Shown: positions 1 through 11,030 of the stretch, one piece after another
How the letters are laid out: each line of letters opens with the position of its first letter
Numbering within the stretch: position 1 is the first letter of the stretch
DNA from: Gentiana macrophylla
Lineage: Eukaryota; Streptophyta; Magnoliopsida; Gentianales; Gentianaceae
NCBI GenBank assembly: GCA_026214975.1
Contig: JAOBSW010001236.1
Location: forward strand, 62,001 to 126,000
Direction of reading: 5' to 3'
Length of the DNA: 64,000 nt
Made by a program: the position numbers and the translations under genes
Notes under the pieces: model-generated
The model's database searches: none
What the model saw: the letters and a program-made list of their open reading frames with translations, nothing else
What the model was told of the DNA's origin: nothing

Positions 1-819
1 AGGTAATTAAACAACATTAAGAACTCGTGGTTTTTTATGCAGGGTCAGGGCCGGCCCTAGCTATAAGCCGAGGAAGCGGCGGCTTAAGGCCCAATAATTT
101 CGAGGGCCCGAATTTACATGTTCCGCAATTTAAAAAAAAAAAACCGTATAGATCTAATCCAATCTAACGTAATAGAATGTGTTAATAAATGCCAAAAGAA
201 TTTTTAATTGACCTATATTTTTTTTTACTTCAATTGATAAAGGCCCAAAAAAATTACAATGTCTAAATTATAGACACACATCACATATGTATACTTTTTT
301 TTTTTTTGAATTGGATTAAGTCACGGGAAATATGTTAGAAAAATGTGATAAAACAAACAGAATCGAATGATCTCAAAGCACGTATAAAAGCGTTTCTTTA
401 AAGAGATGTTTTAAGACCTCTCTCGAGGATTCAATGGAGTACTACTTTAGAGACACATTATGTTTGCAATTGATGATGCTTCTATTCGTGTTTTTCACCG
501 AATGTCGATGTCTCTCTATATATAGACAACTAAAAGATATTGTACCTCTTCACGAAAGAACAAACCAGTTCGTCTTCAAAGGATGTGTCCCAATGAACAT
601 GCAAACCCGAAATGGTGTTTCCCAATGAAAATCCTTCTACGAAATGGTGTGTCATTCGTGATAGTTCGTTTAGGTTTTGGGCGTTGCCCCCTCATTGTCA
701 GTCGAACCCTCGCTTTTTCGCGACACTGCCGTCGACTTTCAAGATAAAAGGCCTAATTCGACGACATAGTGAAGGCCTAAAATATTCGGGGGCCGCCACA
801 TGCAGGTGGTGAAGATGAT
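1..819. other. 5' edge region, no confident gene
   Basis: No reading frame here resembles a known protein over a useful length. At 46-60 there is a GC-rich terminus-like motif, CAGGGCCGGCCCTAG, of the kind seen at ends of hAT-like plant transposons, followed by CGG- and GGCCC-rich sequence. No matching opposite end is visible. The stretch 600-819 may hold decayed upstream coding sequence of the ENT relic that follows, but I could not place it. Confidence 0.3.
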
Positions 820-1377
820 TACGAACAAGTATTGAGCGATTAAGCATCAAACAATTGCCGATTCAAAACTATGATTATGCTCTCGATCTATACTTAACAT
901 ATGTCCTCGGTATGTCCATTTTCCCGGATTTCTCTTTGAGAACACAGAACGCACAAGTTAGGCTCGTGGTAAAGCATCTTATTTATTGAAAACCGAATCT
1001 CAATTCATAATCAAACTCATTAAAAGATTTATAACCAAGATTATGTATTTTATGAGTTACAAGTAGCGAGAATTTAGAAAGTGCATTTTATTAATCCGGA
1101 GTGTATGCTTTAATGCGGGTATCTTTGTAGTTTTGATTGCGATGTATAACGTGTGGGATCTCATTGGAAGATACGCCCGCTTATTAAATTCATGGACTTA
1201 TAGTCGCGTAAGGGCTTAATGATCGCAACATTATCTCGCTTCCTTCTAATCCCAGCCTTCTATTTTACTGCGAAGTATGGTGATCAAGGGTATATGTTGT
1301 TTCTTACGTCTTTCTTGGGATTAACCAACGGTTATCTCACGGTCCGCGTCCTCACATTAGCTCCCAAAGGATACAAG
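820..1377 (+). pseudogene. equilibrative nucleoside transporter (ENT), decayed 3' exons
   Basis: Two exon-like blocks match the C-terminal half of plant ENT proteins, which are multi-pass membrane carriers for nucleosides. The first block (about 820-968) reads through QNYDYALDL and SIFP to a donor-like GTAAAG at 969. It needs two single-base shifts near 928-955 to stay in frame. The second block (about 1118-1377) reads IAMYNVWDLIGR, then ATLSRFLLIPAFYF and LTNGYLTVRVL, and ends at a canonical GT donor at 1378. It carries one frameshift and a TAG near 1190. The acceptor expected before the second block reads GCGG rather than CAGG, so that splice site looks lost. The last exon lies at 6571-6681, beyond a Copia insertion. 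ENT identity is strong; whether the locus is dead or the sequence is error-laden is less sure. Confidence 0.8.
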
Positions 1378-1445
1378 GTACAATAGTATAAAAAAACAGT
1401 ATCTATGATTATAATTTAATCGCGCTTTTGATAATCTGTAACATC

Positions 1446-1792
1446 TGTTGAGACTAAAATAGCAAGTTGATGAGTTCTTGGCTTCTAGAAGCATTTCAAC
1501 AAACACCTAACTAGGTGGTTAGTTAGTTAGAGTTAGTTACAAACCAATTGAGCTTGTGATTCCTATATAAGTGTAAAGTAGGATCATGGAAACTCGATTA
1601 GCAAGTTTAATTCCATTCTGATGTAAACAATTTCTGCAAATCGTTTCTATTCTGGTTTCCCACCTTTTTCATATTCAAAATTGGGGAAGAACACTTTGAG
1701 TGTTCTTGATCGATTCTTCATCAGTTTTCTGTTTCTGGTTTTAATTCTTTGATCAATTCGATTCAATTCAATGTTAATCTTGTCTTTCAACA
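1446..1792 (+). repeat. 5' LTR of Copia in ENT intron
   Basis: Direct repeat of 6189-6535. It starts TGTTGAGACT and ends CTTTCAACA. Differences from the 3' copy are a few substitutions and one-base indels, for example near 1571, 1620-1640 and 1656-1670. A TATATAA-like stretch near 1565 could be the element promoter. Confidence 0.93.
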
Positions 1793-1804
1793 TGGTATCA
1801 GAGC
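1793..1804 (+). other. Copia primer binding site
   Basis: TGGTATCAGAGC directly abuts the 5' LTR. It is the usual plant Copia site complementary to the 3' end of initiator tRNA-Met. Confidence 0.9.
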
Positions 1805-1886
1805 TCAATTAATATCCGCTGTCAATCTCGATTCATCAATTTCAATTTCATAATCATTTCTGGAAATTTTCTTCAAAAATTCTGAA

Positions 1887-2798
1887 ATGTCAAACTCTGG
1901 CAATTCGCTTGATAATCCAAGTTTGGTTCTGGTTCAACCGCTTCTCAAAGGAGTGGATACCTATAATCACTGGAAAAGGTCTATGACAAAGATGTTATCA
2001 TCAAGAGGAAAACTCGGTTTTGTGGATGGTTCTTCAACCATGCCAGAAGTTACAGATGCTGGTTATGCAGCTTGGATGCAGTTGAATGATTTGGTACATT
2101 CTTGGTTAGTGAATTCTATGATTCCTACTGTTGTAGAAAGCGTGATGTATTTTGATACTGCTAGAGAGATATGGTTAGACTTGCAAGATCGATTTGGAAG
2201 AGGAAACGCTTATAGACTTTCTAATCTTGAAGAAGAAATCGAGAAAACTAAGCAAGGTAATCTTACGATGAATCGACATTATACAAAATTGAAATCCCTA
2301 TGGGATCGAGATTCGATTCTAAAGCCTATTCCTCCTCGCATTTGTCCTGCATTACAAACCATAAGAGAGCAATATGATAATGCATATACTACAAGGTTCT
2401 TGAAGGGTTTGAATGGAAATTTTAGCACAGTCAAATCCCAAGTGTTGATGACTCTGCCTCTCCCGATATTAAAAACTGCTTTCGTTATGGCCTTGAATCA
2501 TGAGCAGCAGCTCAGTTATGCAACTAGTACAGATTCTGTGGTTCTTGCTTCTAAATTTGAACAGGCAGATTGTAATCAAGCCATGGGAAATTATAGACCT
2601 CCAATTCCAGGAAGAGGACAAGAAAGAGGTTCAAATAGTGCAGGAAGAGGTTTTCAAGGTGCTGCAAGAGGATTCCAAGGGAATTACAAAAGGCCTTATT
2701 GCACATACTGTGGCAAGGAAGGGCATACCATTGATAAATGCTACAAGAAATATGGTTTTCCACCAAATTTTAAGGGATATATTGCAGAGGCAATATAG
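1887..2798 (+). CDS. Copia Gag protein
   Basis: The 303-residue frame is the structural Gag of the Copia element and would form the particle that packages the element RNA. Its N-terminus has the plant Copia N-terminal pattern (LVQPLLKG, then YNHWKRSM at about residues 18-34), followed by the Gag core. A glycine- and arginine-rich stretch covers about 240-268. A CCHC zinc knuckle, CTYCGKEGHTIDKC, lies near residues 272-285. The start is the first ATG after the leader. The frame ends in TAG after the knuckle. In many relatives gag and pol form one frame, so this stop may be decay or an error. Confidence 0.85.
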   Translation: MSNSGNSLDNPSLVLVQPLLKGVDTYNHWKRSMTKMLSSRGKLGFVDGSSTMPEVTDAGYAAWMQLNDLVHSWLVNSMIPTVVESVMYFDTAREIWLDLQDRFGRGNAYRLSNLEEEIEKTKQGNLTMNRHYTKLKSLWDRDSILKPIPPRICPALQTIREQYDNAYTTRFLKGLNGNFSTVKSQVLMTLPLPILKTAFVMALNHEQQLSYATSTDSVVLASKFEQADCNQAMGNYRPPIPGRGQERGSNSAGRGFQGAARGFQGNYKRPYCTYCGKEGHTIDKCYKKYGFPPNFKGYIAEAI

Positions 2799-5700
2799 CG
2801 AGCCAATCATGTAGCTTGTGATCAAGATCATGAAGAAATGGAGTCAGTTGAGAATTGTCAACAAGATCGCACTCGTGACACCGCAATCACCAAAAGTCGG
2901 TATGATCATCTACTTGCACCGATCCAAAATCGCAACTTCGCTAGTGATCAATGCAATTCGGTGGTTATGGGCGCAGTCGTGATTCACAAGGGCTAGGTAT
3001 CAAAGGCGGTATGGTTCATTGGATCATAGATTCGAGGCCCATGACCATATAACTTTTACCCTTAATAATATGGTTAATGTCAAAAGAATTAACAATCTGA
3101 ATGTTAATTTGCCAAATGGTGTTTATGTTCCAAAGAACACATGTAGAGGCTATGCATATAAATACAGACATCACCTTATATAATGTCTTTTGCATTCCTA
3201 CATTCACATATAACTTGATATCAGTGAGAAAATTAACAGTTGATAGTGGTCTGTCTGGTGTTTTTGAAACTAACAGCTGTTATGTGCAGGCACAACAAAC
3301 TATAAGGAAGATTGGTACAGCTAAGCTTCAGAATGGATTGTATATTCTTGGATCACAAGGCTTAGATAAAAGCATTACTCATATTCAAAAATTTCCTGTT
3401 GCTTGTAATTGCAGAATGCACAATAGTTTGTGGCACTATAGACTAGGCCATCCTTCTATAGATAGATTGAAGGCTTTGAAAGTTTTAGATTCCGAATAAA
3501 GATGCCTGATTGTAAATGTACTATCTGTCCTTTGGCTAAGCAAAGAAAATTGAAATTTCCTGTCAGTCAATCTTACACTATGAATTGTTTTGATATTATA
3601 CATGTGGATATTTGGGGGCCAAATAGGATACCCTCTGTTGATGGTGATAGTTATTTTCTTTTCGTGGTAGATGATCACAATGAGATACACTTGGATTTTC
3701 TTAAAGAAAACCAAGGATCATTTCTTGGTCTTCTAAGAGACTGTGTTTTTGTACAAACACAGTTTGTGATGTGTTAAAACAATTAGGTCGATCAAGGTGC
3801 AGAGTTTGGCATGATAAACTTTTATAAATGTATGGTATAGTGCATCAAATGGCTCTGTGTTAGGACACCACAACAAAATGGATTGATTGAAAGAAAACAT
3901 CAACACATTTTGAATGTGGCTAGGGCACTCAGAATTCAGTCTAATATTTTAGAGTATTGGCATTATTGTGTCTTGCATGCTGTATACTTGATCAATTTAT
4001 TGCCTACACCATTATTAAATAACAAAACACCTCATTTTGTTTTGCATAATAAGGAACCTAGCTATGATATGCTCAAGGTGTTTGGTTGTTTATGCTTTAC
4101 ATCTACCACTTCTCAGGGTAGAGGAAAGTTTGAAGACCGAAGCACTAAATCAGTGTTTTTAGGGTTTGAAAACAACATTAAAGGATATAGAGTAATGAAT
4201 ATTCATACTAGAAATGTATCAATATCCAGAGATGTAGTGTTTCATGAGAACTCATTCCTTTTTTCTGATATTCTTTCATCTGATATTTCACATGATCTAT
4301 GTCTCTCATTACCCTTACATGATTCTGTTGGAATGACTGATCAAAACATCAACACAGATGATCCTTCCAATAATGATTCATCACTTCATTCTTTTGATAA
4401 TCCTGTAATACCACCACAAAGAAGATCAGGCAGACAAAGATCTGTACCATCTTACTTAACAGATTATATCTGTACAAATCAAGTGAAGAGGACTTCACCT
4501 CACACTTTAGATCATGTTGTTTCCTATACTAATTTGTCTTCCAATTATCAGGGGTTTATTGGTCAGATTTCTGAGGATAGAGAGCCTACATCCTACAATG
4601 AAGCAGCTAAAGATCCTAGATGGCAAGAAGCTATGAACCTGGAATTAGCAGCTCTAGACAAAACAAATACATGGTCACTTGTTCCATTACCACCAGGAAC
4701 AAAGCCAATAGGATGCAAGTGGGTTTCGAGAATCAAAAGAAAAGCGGATGGTTCACTAGAAAGATTCAAAGCGTGATTAGTTGCAAAAGGATTCACACTG
4801 AGGCATGAAGGAATTGATTTTTGGAGACTTTTTCACTGTGGCTAAACAGACAACAATCAGACTTTTTATGGCTTTTTAAGAAGACAGAAGGATGGCATTT
4901 ACATCAATTAGATGTCAATAATGCCTTTTTGCATGGAGATTTAGAGGAAGATGTTTATATGAGACCACCACCTGGTTTAACAGCAAATGGATTGGTGTGC
5001 AAACTTAACGTACAGGTCTTTATATGGATTGAGGCAAGCAAGTAGACAATGGAATGCAAAGTTAACCAAGAAATTATTGGATGATGGTTATAAACAGTCT
5101 CAAAATGATCACAGCTTATTTACCAAAGGCCATGGACACAAGTTTGTGGCTTTATTAGTTTATGTAGATGATATTGTTGTTGGAAGTTCAGATTTGACAG
5201 AAATTCAACACCTAAAAGATCTACTGCATTCTGCATTCACTAGAAAAGATCTTGGAGCACTGAAGTATTTCTTAGGATTTGAAGTAGCAAGAACAAAAGA
5301 TGGCATAGTGATGAACCAAAGAAAGTACTGTCTGGATCTCTTGGCGAATTTGGTTTCTAGATCAGTAAACCAAAGATAGCAACACCAATGGATACCTCAC
5401 TGAACTTGTGAAGTTGAAGCTCCACTCCTAGAATCCAACACTTTGTTTCTGAAGCTTAGTTGGAAAGTTACTATATTTAGGGAACACTGGACTGATATAG
5501 CCTTCCTGGGGTTCAACAATCGAGTCGATTCTTGGCAAAACCAAATGAAGCTCATTTAAAAGTCAGCCACAGACTTTTAAGATTCCTCAAATCATCACCA
5601 GGAAGAGGATTATTCTTTCCTAAACAAGGCTCATCACATTAAAAGCTTTTAGTGACTCAGTTAGGCGGGATGCACAAAACCGAAGATCTACCACTGATTA

Positions 5701-6133
5701 CTTGGTTTATCTTGGGGATGCTCTTGTTTCATGGAAATCAAAGAAACAGCCAACTGTTTCTAGGAGCTCAAGTGAGGCTGAATACAGAGCCATGGCCATT
5801 ACAGCATGTGAGATCCAATGGTTGATTTATTTACTTAAAGATTTTCAGATCACATATTCTCAGACAGTCCCTCTTTATTGTGACAGTCAAAGTGCTTTGG
5901 ATATTGTAGAAAATCCTGTGTTCCATGAGAGAACAAAGCACATAGAAATAGACTGCCATTTTGTAAGGGAGAAATACACAGAAAAAGTCCTTGTTCCACT
6001 GCCTATTAACACAAAGGACCAGCCTGCAGATATTCTAACAAAACCAGTGGACAGCAAGACATTGGACAGACTGCTACAAGCCTTCCCATTCAAGGACATC
6101 TACAAGCCTGTTGAGACTAAAATAGCAAGTTGA
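2799..6133 (+). pseudogene. Copia pol, broken by frameshifts
   Basis: Pieces of a single Copia polyprotein follow Gag in order. A degraded protease lies at about 2950-3240. The integrase zinc-binding region (LWHYRLGHPS) is near 3431-3460. The integrase core is split between 3502-3777 and 3883-4450. Reverse transcriptase runs from about 4600 to 5380, with an intact YVDD near 5161-5172. RNase H at 5702-6133 includes SRSSSEAEYRA and ends with ADILTKP. At 4774-4776 a TGA stands where relatives have an arginine codon, consistent with CGA to TGA change. At least five frame breaks are visible. The element could not make a full Pol as read. Confidence 0.88.
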
Positions 6134-6188
6134 TGAGTTCTTGGTCAAGCTTCACCTGGATGCAATCCATGTTCAGCTCGAGAGGGGG

Positions 6189-6535
6189 TGTTGAGACTAA
6201 AATAGCAAGTTGATGAGTTCTTGGCTTCTAGAAGCATTTCAACAAACACCTAACTAGGTGGTTAGTTAGTTAGAGTTAGTTACAAACCAATTGAGCTTGT
6301 GATTCCTATATAACTGTAAAGTAGGATCATGGAAACTCGATTAGCAAGTTTAATTCCATTCGATGTAAACAATTTACGCAAATCGTTTCTATTCTCGGTT
6401 TCCGCACTTTTTCATATTCAAAATTGGGGAAGAACACTTTGAGTGTTCTTGATCGATTCTTCATCAGTTTTCTGTTTCTGGTTTTAATTCTTTGATCAAT
6501 TCGATTCAATTCAATGTTAATCTTGTCTTTCAACA
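6189..6535 (+). repeat. 3' LTR of Copia in ENT intron
   Basis: Second copy of the 347-bp LTR, preceded by a purine tract and followed by the ACATC target repeat at 6536-6540. Confidence 0.93.
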
Positions 6536-6570
6536 ACATCTGATTATGGGGTGTGTGTGTATGTGTGCAG

Positions 6571-6681
6571 GGACCCGAGCAAAATGCATTGGGTAACTTG
6601 TTATATATGTCTCTCCTTGGTGGCGTATGTTGCGGTGTGGCTCTTGATTGGTTGTGGCTCATCGGCAATGGGAGCTTTTAA
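6571..6681 (+). pseudogene. ENT terminal exon, separated by Copia insertion
   Basis: Immediately after an AG acceptor (GTGTGCAG, ending at 6570) there is an open frame of 36 codons plus TAA. It reads GPEQNALGNLL, then LLGGV and VALDWLWLIG, which is the conserved C-terminal end of plant ENT transporters and includes the last membrane helix. The frame joins in phase with the exon ending at 1377. The intervening intron is 5193 bp, of which 5090 bp is a Copia element and 5 bp is the duplicated target, so the ancestral intron was about 98 bp. The terminal exon itself has no frameshift. Confidence 0.85.
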
Positions 6682-7372
6682 TTAACCGATCATTTTTTTT
6701 TTCATGACTTACGGATATTGAGAGACACAGGTCGAACACTTGGAAAAAAAATTATTTTGTTAGTTAATTAATTTGTTAAGAGATTGATTAGATGAGTTAT
6801 ATGTAATATGCTAAGCTCTTTTGTTATTTTTTTGAAAGGAAGCTCTTTTGTTATTGTAATTATGTTTTCTCAAACATTTGCAATATGTAATATGCTTTGT
6901 GTTAAGTTTATGATCATTAATGCATAGTCTCTATTACCTTATTGTTTGATGGGTCTTTGTTCCTTCTGCGCTTGTACGGTTTGAACATCTAAAATATCTT
7001 AAACATTATTACTAATCCTAACATCCCCTTTCAAACGAAACGAGGCTTCAAGGACATTGAGTTTGGCTCGCATAGTTTTGGTCCGTGTATGGTACATAAA
7101 ACTTGAAGATGCTTCCTTGTGTAAGTCACTAATACTAGCAAGAGGACTAGGTCAACCGTAGTATAATAAATCGTGTCAGATCAATGTCATAGAGACTTGG
7201 TTACCAACTCAAATATAATCACTAAACCAAGAGTTGAGCACAAACCAACATAGACAAGGGGAAAAGAGAGAAATCTACACGATCTAATGCCTCAATCAAT
7301 CAATCAATTATTATCTTGGAATTAACCAATTATCCCAACTAACCTTATAAATCCATGGTTGAATCTAAAATG
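6682..7372. other. ENT 3' flank and unassigned AT-rich DNA
   Basis: The first 250 bp are the probable 3' untranslated region and flank of the ENT relic. A direct repeat of AAGCTCTTTTGTTATT occurs near 6812 and 6840. From about 7020 the sequence resembles retroelement scrap, but no frame or terminus is identifiable. Confidence 0.35.
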
Positions 7373-8043
7373 TGTTTGGTGGATCACTCCTTTGTGGAGC
7401 CCAAACCCACTAAATAATTGGAAAAATAATAATATGTCAAATAGTATTTAAGGAAACAAATTAGGTTAATTTTTCCCTAATCTTCACAACAAAAATAGAG
7501 GCAAAAGGAGGAAAAACTCGCAGGATTTTTGGTGTTGCAGCAGTCTCTTTCCGGCGACGATCGGGCATCAAAACAGACTCCGATCGGCATGAAATTGTGA
7601 GGGCTTGTTTGTCTCTCATTCTTATTCAATTTGAACGGTGGAATTTGCGTTTCAACGGTTCAAGCTTCTGAAAATCGTCCGCGACCTAAGTGCTGCATTT
7701 CGGCTGCGTTTTCGGTGATATATTTCAACAACTCTTGTATTTTGCATTCTTAGTTGATGCTTTGGTGTAGTTGAGTTGATTGATGTGATTGATACACTTT
7801 TGTATCATCTTTTGCTGATTAGTGGAGTTTTTGTGGGTCTCGGCCTCGTGGTTTTTACTCTCTCACATCGAGAGGGGTTTTCCATGTTAAAATTGTGGTG
7901 TTGATTTTCGTGTGTTTTCGTTTCGCTTTATTTGTGATTTATCTTCATGGGGGCTTCCTCGTTTATTTCCGTTGCGTGTCATTGGGAAGACATTGTGGGT
8001 ATTTGTGATACGTATGGTATTGCGGTTGTTTGTTTTCCCAACA
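7373..8043 (+). repeat. probable 5' LTR of truncated Copia
   Basis: The right end is well placed: TTTTCCCAACA is followed two bases later by TGGTATCAGAGCC, a Copia primer binding site at 8046. The left end at TGTTTGGTGG is inferred from the TG start and the shift in composition; there is no second LTR to confirm it. Confidence 0.45.
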
Positions 8044-9491
8044 AGTGGTATCAGAGCCACGGTTAGTTGATTTGGCTTTGAAGTGTTTTTGGTGTACTTT
8101 TTTCATTGGTGAAATGGAAGCCAACTTGAATAGAATGATCACTTTGAATGGGTCTAACTATTCCATAAGGAAAAATAAAAATGGAGGATCTTTGGTATGT
8201 GAAAAATTATTTCTTGCCGGTGTTCAGTGCAGAAAAACCTGGTGATAAAACATATGAAGAGTGGAATTTGTTGCATAGGCAAGTTTGTCGTTATATTAGA
8301 CAATGGGTTGATGACAATGTTTTAAATCACATCAGTGAGGAGAAACATGCTAGGTTTTCGTGGAAAAAACTTGAAGACTTGTATGCCCGGGGCGGAAACA
8401 ATAAGATGTTTTTGATGTATAAATTGATGAATTTGAGATATCATGATGGAACTCCTAGTGCTGATCCTTTAAATATTTTCTTGGGTATTATGAACGAACT
8501 TAATGCTATGGGTATTAAGTTTGACGATGAAGTGTAGGGATGGATGCTTCTTGGCTCTTTACCAGAATCGTGGGAAAAATTTCAAGTTCTCTATCTAATT
8601 CTACCCAGATGGTGCTATGACCATTGATCTTGCTAAGACTAGTGTGTTGGAAGAAGAGATAAGGAGGAAGGCACATGGTGTTTCCTCACAGTCGGATGTT
8701 TTGGTTACTGAGTCACAGGGGAGAAGTCAAAGTAGAGCTTCTAAAGATAGAGCTCGAAGTAGAAGTAAATCCAAGGGCAAGTACAAAAATTTTGAATGCA
8801 ATCACTGTGGCAAGAAGGGACACATCAAGAAATTTTGCTTTAAATTGAAACGGGAGAAAAAGGAAAACAGTGACAAGAAAGATGATGAGAAGAAGCAAGA
8901 TATAGGTAATGCATCTTCTTCTGATGATTTCCTTGTGTTTCAAGAGGTTGATGATATTAATTATTCTTGTTGATGATATGACTAGTTGGGTTGTTGACAG
9001 TGGTGCTTCGGTCCTTTCTACTTCAAGAAGAGAGTTTTTCACATCATACACTCGAGGTGACTTTGGTGATGTGAGAATGGCTCATGATTCTATCTTAAAG
9101 TGTGCAGGTGTTGGAGATATTAGTTTGGAGACGTCTAATGGTACCAAACTGATTCTTAAACGGGTCAAGCATGTTTGATCAAGTTGAATTTGATTTTTGT
9201 GGGCAGACTGTGTGATGATGGTTATAATAGCTCATTTTCTTGTGATAAGTGGAAGCTCACAAAGGGGTCTTCAGTTGTGGCTAGAGGTATAAAGACATCT
9301 ACACTTTTCTTGACTCAAGCCAAAGTTATTGTTGATGAGGCTCATGCAGTGGAGTCATGTGATGAGACTAAGTTATGGAATAAGAGGTTATGTCATATGA
9401 GCTTGAAAGGAATGACTGTCTTATCTAAGAAAAATTTATTGTCTTGTTCTAATGATATGTTAACTAAACCAGTGCCAATGGGCAAGTTTTA
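8044..9491 (+). pseudogene. truncated Copia gag-protease-integrase start
   Basis: Gag begins at ATG 8114 (residues MEANLNRMITLNG). It shifts frame near 8165-8185 and continues as 8181-8537 (GDKTYEEWN, then YIRQWVDDNV). An in-frame TAG at 8535 and another frame at 8617-8973 follow. The latter carries a CCHC knuckle, CNHCGKKGHIKKFC. A protease with the aspartate motif VVDSGAS lies near 8985-9008. The integrase zinc-binding start (WNKRLCHMSLKGM) lies at about 9376-9415. The coding match stops at 9491, where a minus-strand Copia begins. Integrase core, RT, RNase H and the 3' LTR are absent. Confidence 0.82.
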
Positions 9492-10860
9492 GTTGTGTCT
9501 GCACTTGCTGAACATCCAAAACTGTTAACATATCTTCTTATTTCTCAAAAAATGGTACCTAACATCAATGTGCTTGGTTCTCTCATGATGAACCTGATCC
9601 TTATCCAAACATATTGAACTAAGATTATCACAATACACACTGGCTTGATCTTGATGCAGACTCAGATCATTGACTAGCCCCTTTAACCAGATTGCTTCCT
9701 TTGCTGCTTCTGTCAGTGCCATATACCCTGCTTCAATAGTAGATAATGTCACTGTACCCTGTAAAGTTGCCTTCCAACTTACCACAGAACCATCCAAAGT
9801 AAACACATACCAGTCATAAATCTCATATTGTCCACATCAGCAGCATAATCAAAATCACAGTACCCTATGACAAACATTGAGTACCACCCCCATAAATGAG
9901 TCCAATATCAGATGTACCCCTAAGGCACATAAACATCCTCTTTACTGCTTTCCAGTGCTTCTTCCCAGGTTGAGCCATAAACTGGCTGACAATATTGAAT
10001 GCCTGAGCCATATCAGGCCTAGTACCGACCATTTCATACATTAAACTGCCCACAGCACTAGCATATGGAACTCTTGACATATATTCTTCCTCTTCAGCTG
10101 ATTGTGGAGCAAACACAGCAGACACATGTAGATTTGATGCCATAGGAGTATCTGTAGATTCGGCTTCTGTCATGCCAAATTTGGATAATATCTTTTCAAT
10201 ATACCCCTACCGAGACAAGAACATCTTTCTCTGCTTCCTATATCTATAGATCTCCATCCTCAATATTTTCTTTGCATTCCCCAAATCCTTCATCTCAAAT
10301 TCAGCCTTGAGCAGATTCTTCAGATCTTGAATGTCAGACTTGTTCACAGCAGCTATCAGCATATCATCCACTTATAGAACGAGATAGATGGATGAACCAT
10401 CCTTCAACTTGTTATGATAAACACAACAATCACATGGACTCCTGCTATAGCCCAGTTGAATCATATAACTGTCAAACTTCTTATACCACTGCCTTGGGGC
10501 TTGCTTTAGTCCATATAAGGACTTCTTCAACTTACAAACAAACCCTTCATTGCCAAGAACTCGGAAACCCTCTGGCTGAGTCATATATATATCCTTATCT
10601 ACATCTCTATAGAGAAAAGCCGTCTTCATATCTAATTGCTCAAGCTCAATATTTTGATGTGCCACTATTGCTAACAGCACCCTGATGGAAGTATGTCTGA
10701 CCAATGGAGAAAATATCTCTTCATAGTCTACCCCTTTTTTTTGACTGAACCCTCTTGCAACCAAAAGTGCCTTATATCTGATGCCCTCAGCAGATGTCAT
10801 TCCTTTCTTTTCCTTGAAGATCCATTTGCAGCTGACCACCTTTCTATCCTGTGGTTGTTT
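9492..10860 (-). pseudogene. Copia RT and RNase H (minus strand)
   Basis: Reverse transcriptase at 10839-10372 includes WIFKEKKGM, VARGFSQKKGVDYEE and YGLKQAPRQWY. The catalytic YVDD motif is broken: the tyrosine codon position is a TAA stop at 10374-10372, followed by VDDM. RT continues at about 10370-10190 and 10173-9865. RNase H lies at 9806-9525 and holds EAGYMALTEAAKEAIWL and HERTKHIDVRYHF. The C-terminal tail and 3' LTR are missing. Confidence 0.87.
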
Positions 10861-11030
10861 GACTAGATCCTAAGTCTCATTCTTCTGAAGTGACCCATTT
10901 CTTTTCCCATGGCAGCAAGCCATTGAGATGCCTCTGAACATGTCACAGCTTCTCTGTAAGTGTTTGGTTCAAAACTGTCCATTTTTTCAGCTATCTGAAG
11001 TGCATATTCAACCATATCCTCCTCAAACTC

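Larger units (their letters stand above)
1446..6535 (+). mobile_element. Copia LTR retrotransposon in ENT intron
   Basis: This is a full-length Ty1/Copia element of 5090 bp, in the same orientation as the host gene. Two LTRs of 347 bp begin TGTTGAG and end CAACA. The primer binding site TGGTATCAGAGC directly follows the 5' LTR, and a purine tract (GAGAGGGGG, about 6180-6188) precedes the 3' LTR. A perfect 5-bp target duplication ACATC lies at 1441-1445 and 6536-6540. The domain order is Gag, protease, integrase, reverse transcriptase, RNase H, as in Copia. Gag is open; pol is broken in several places. The LTRs differ at only a handful of positions, so the insertion looks recent. Confidence 0.95.
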
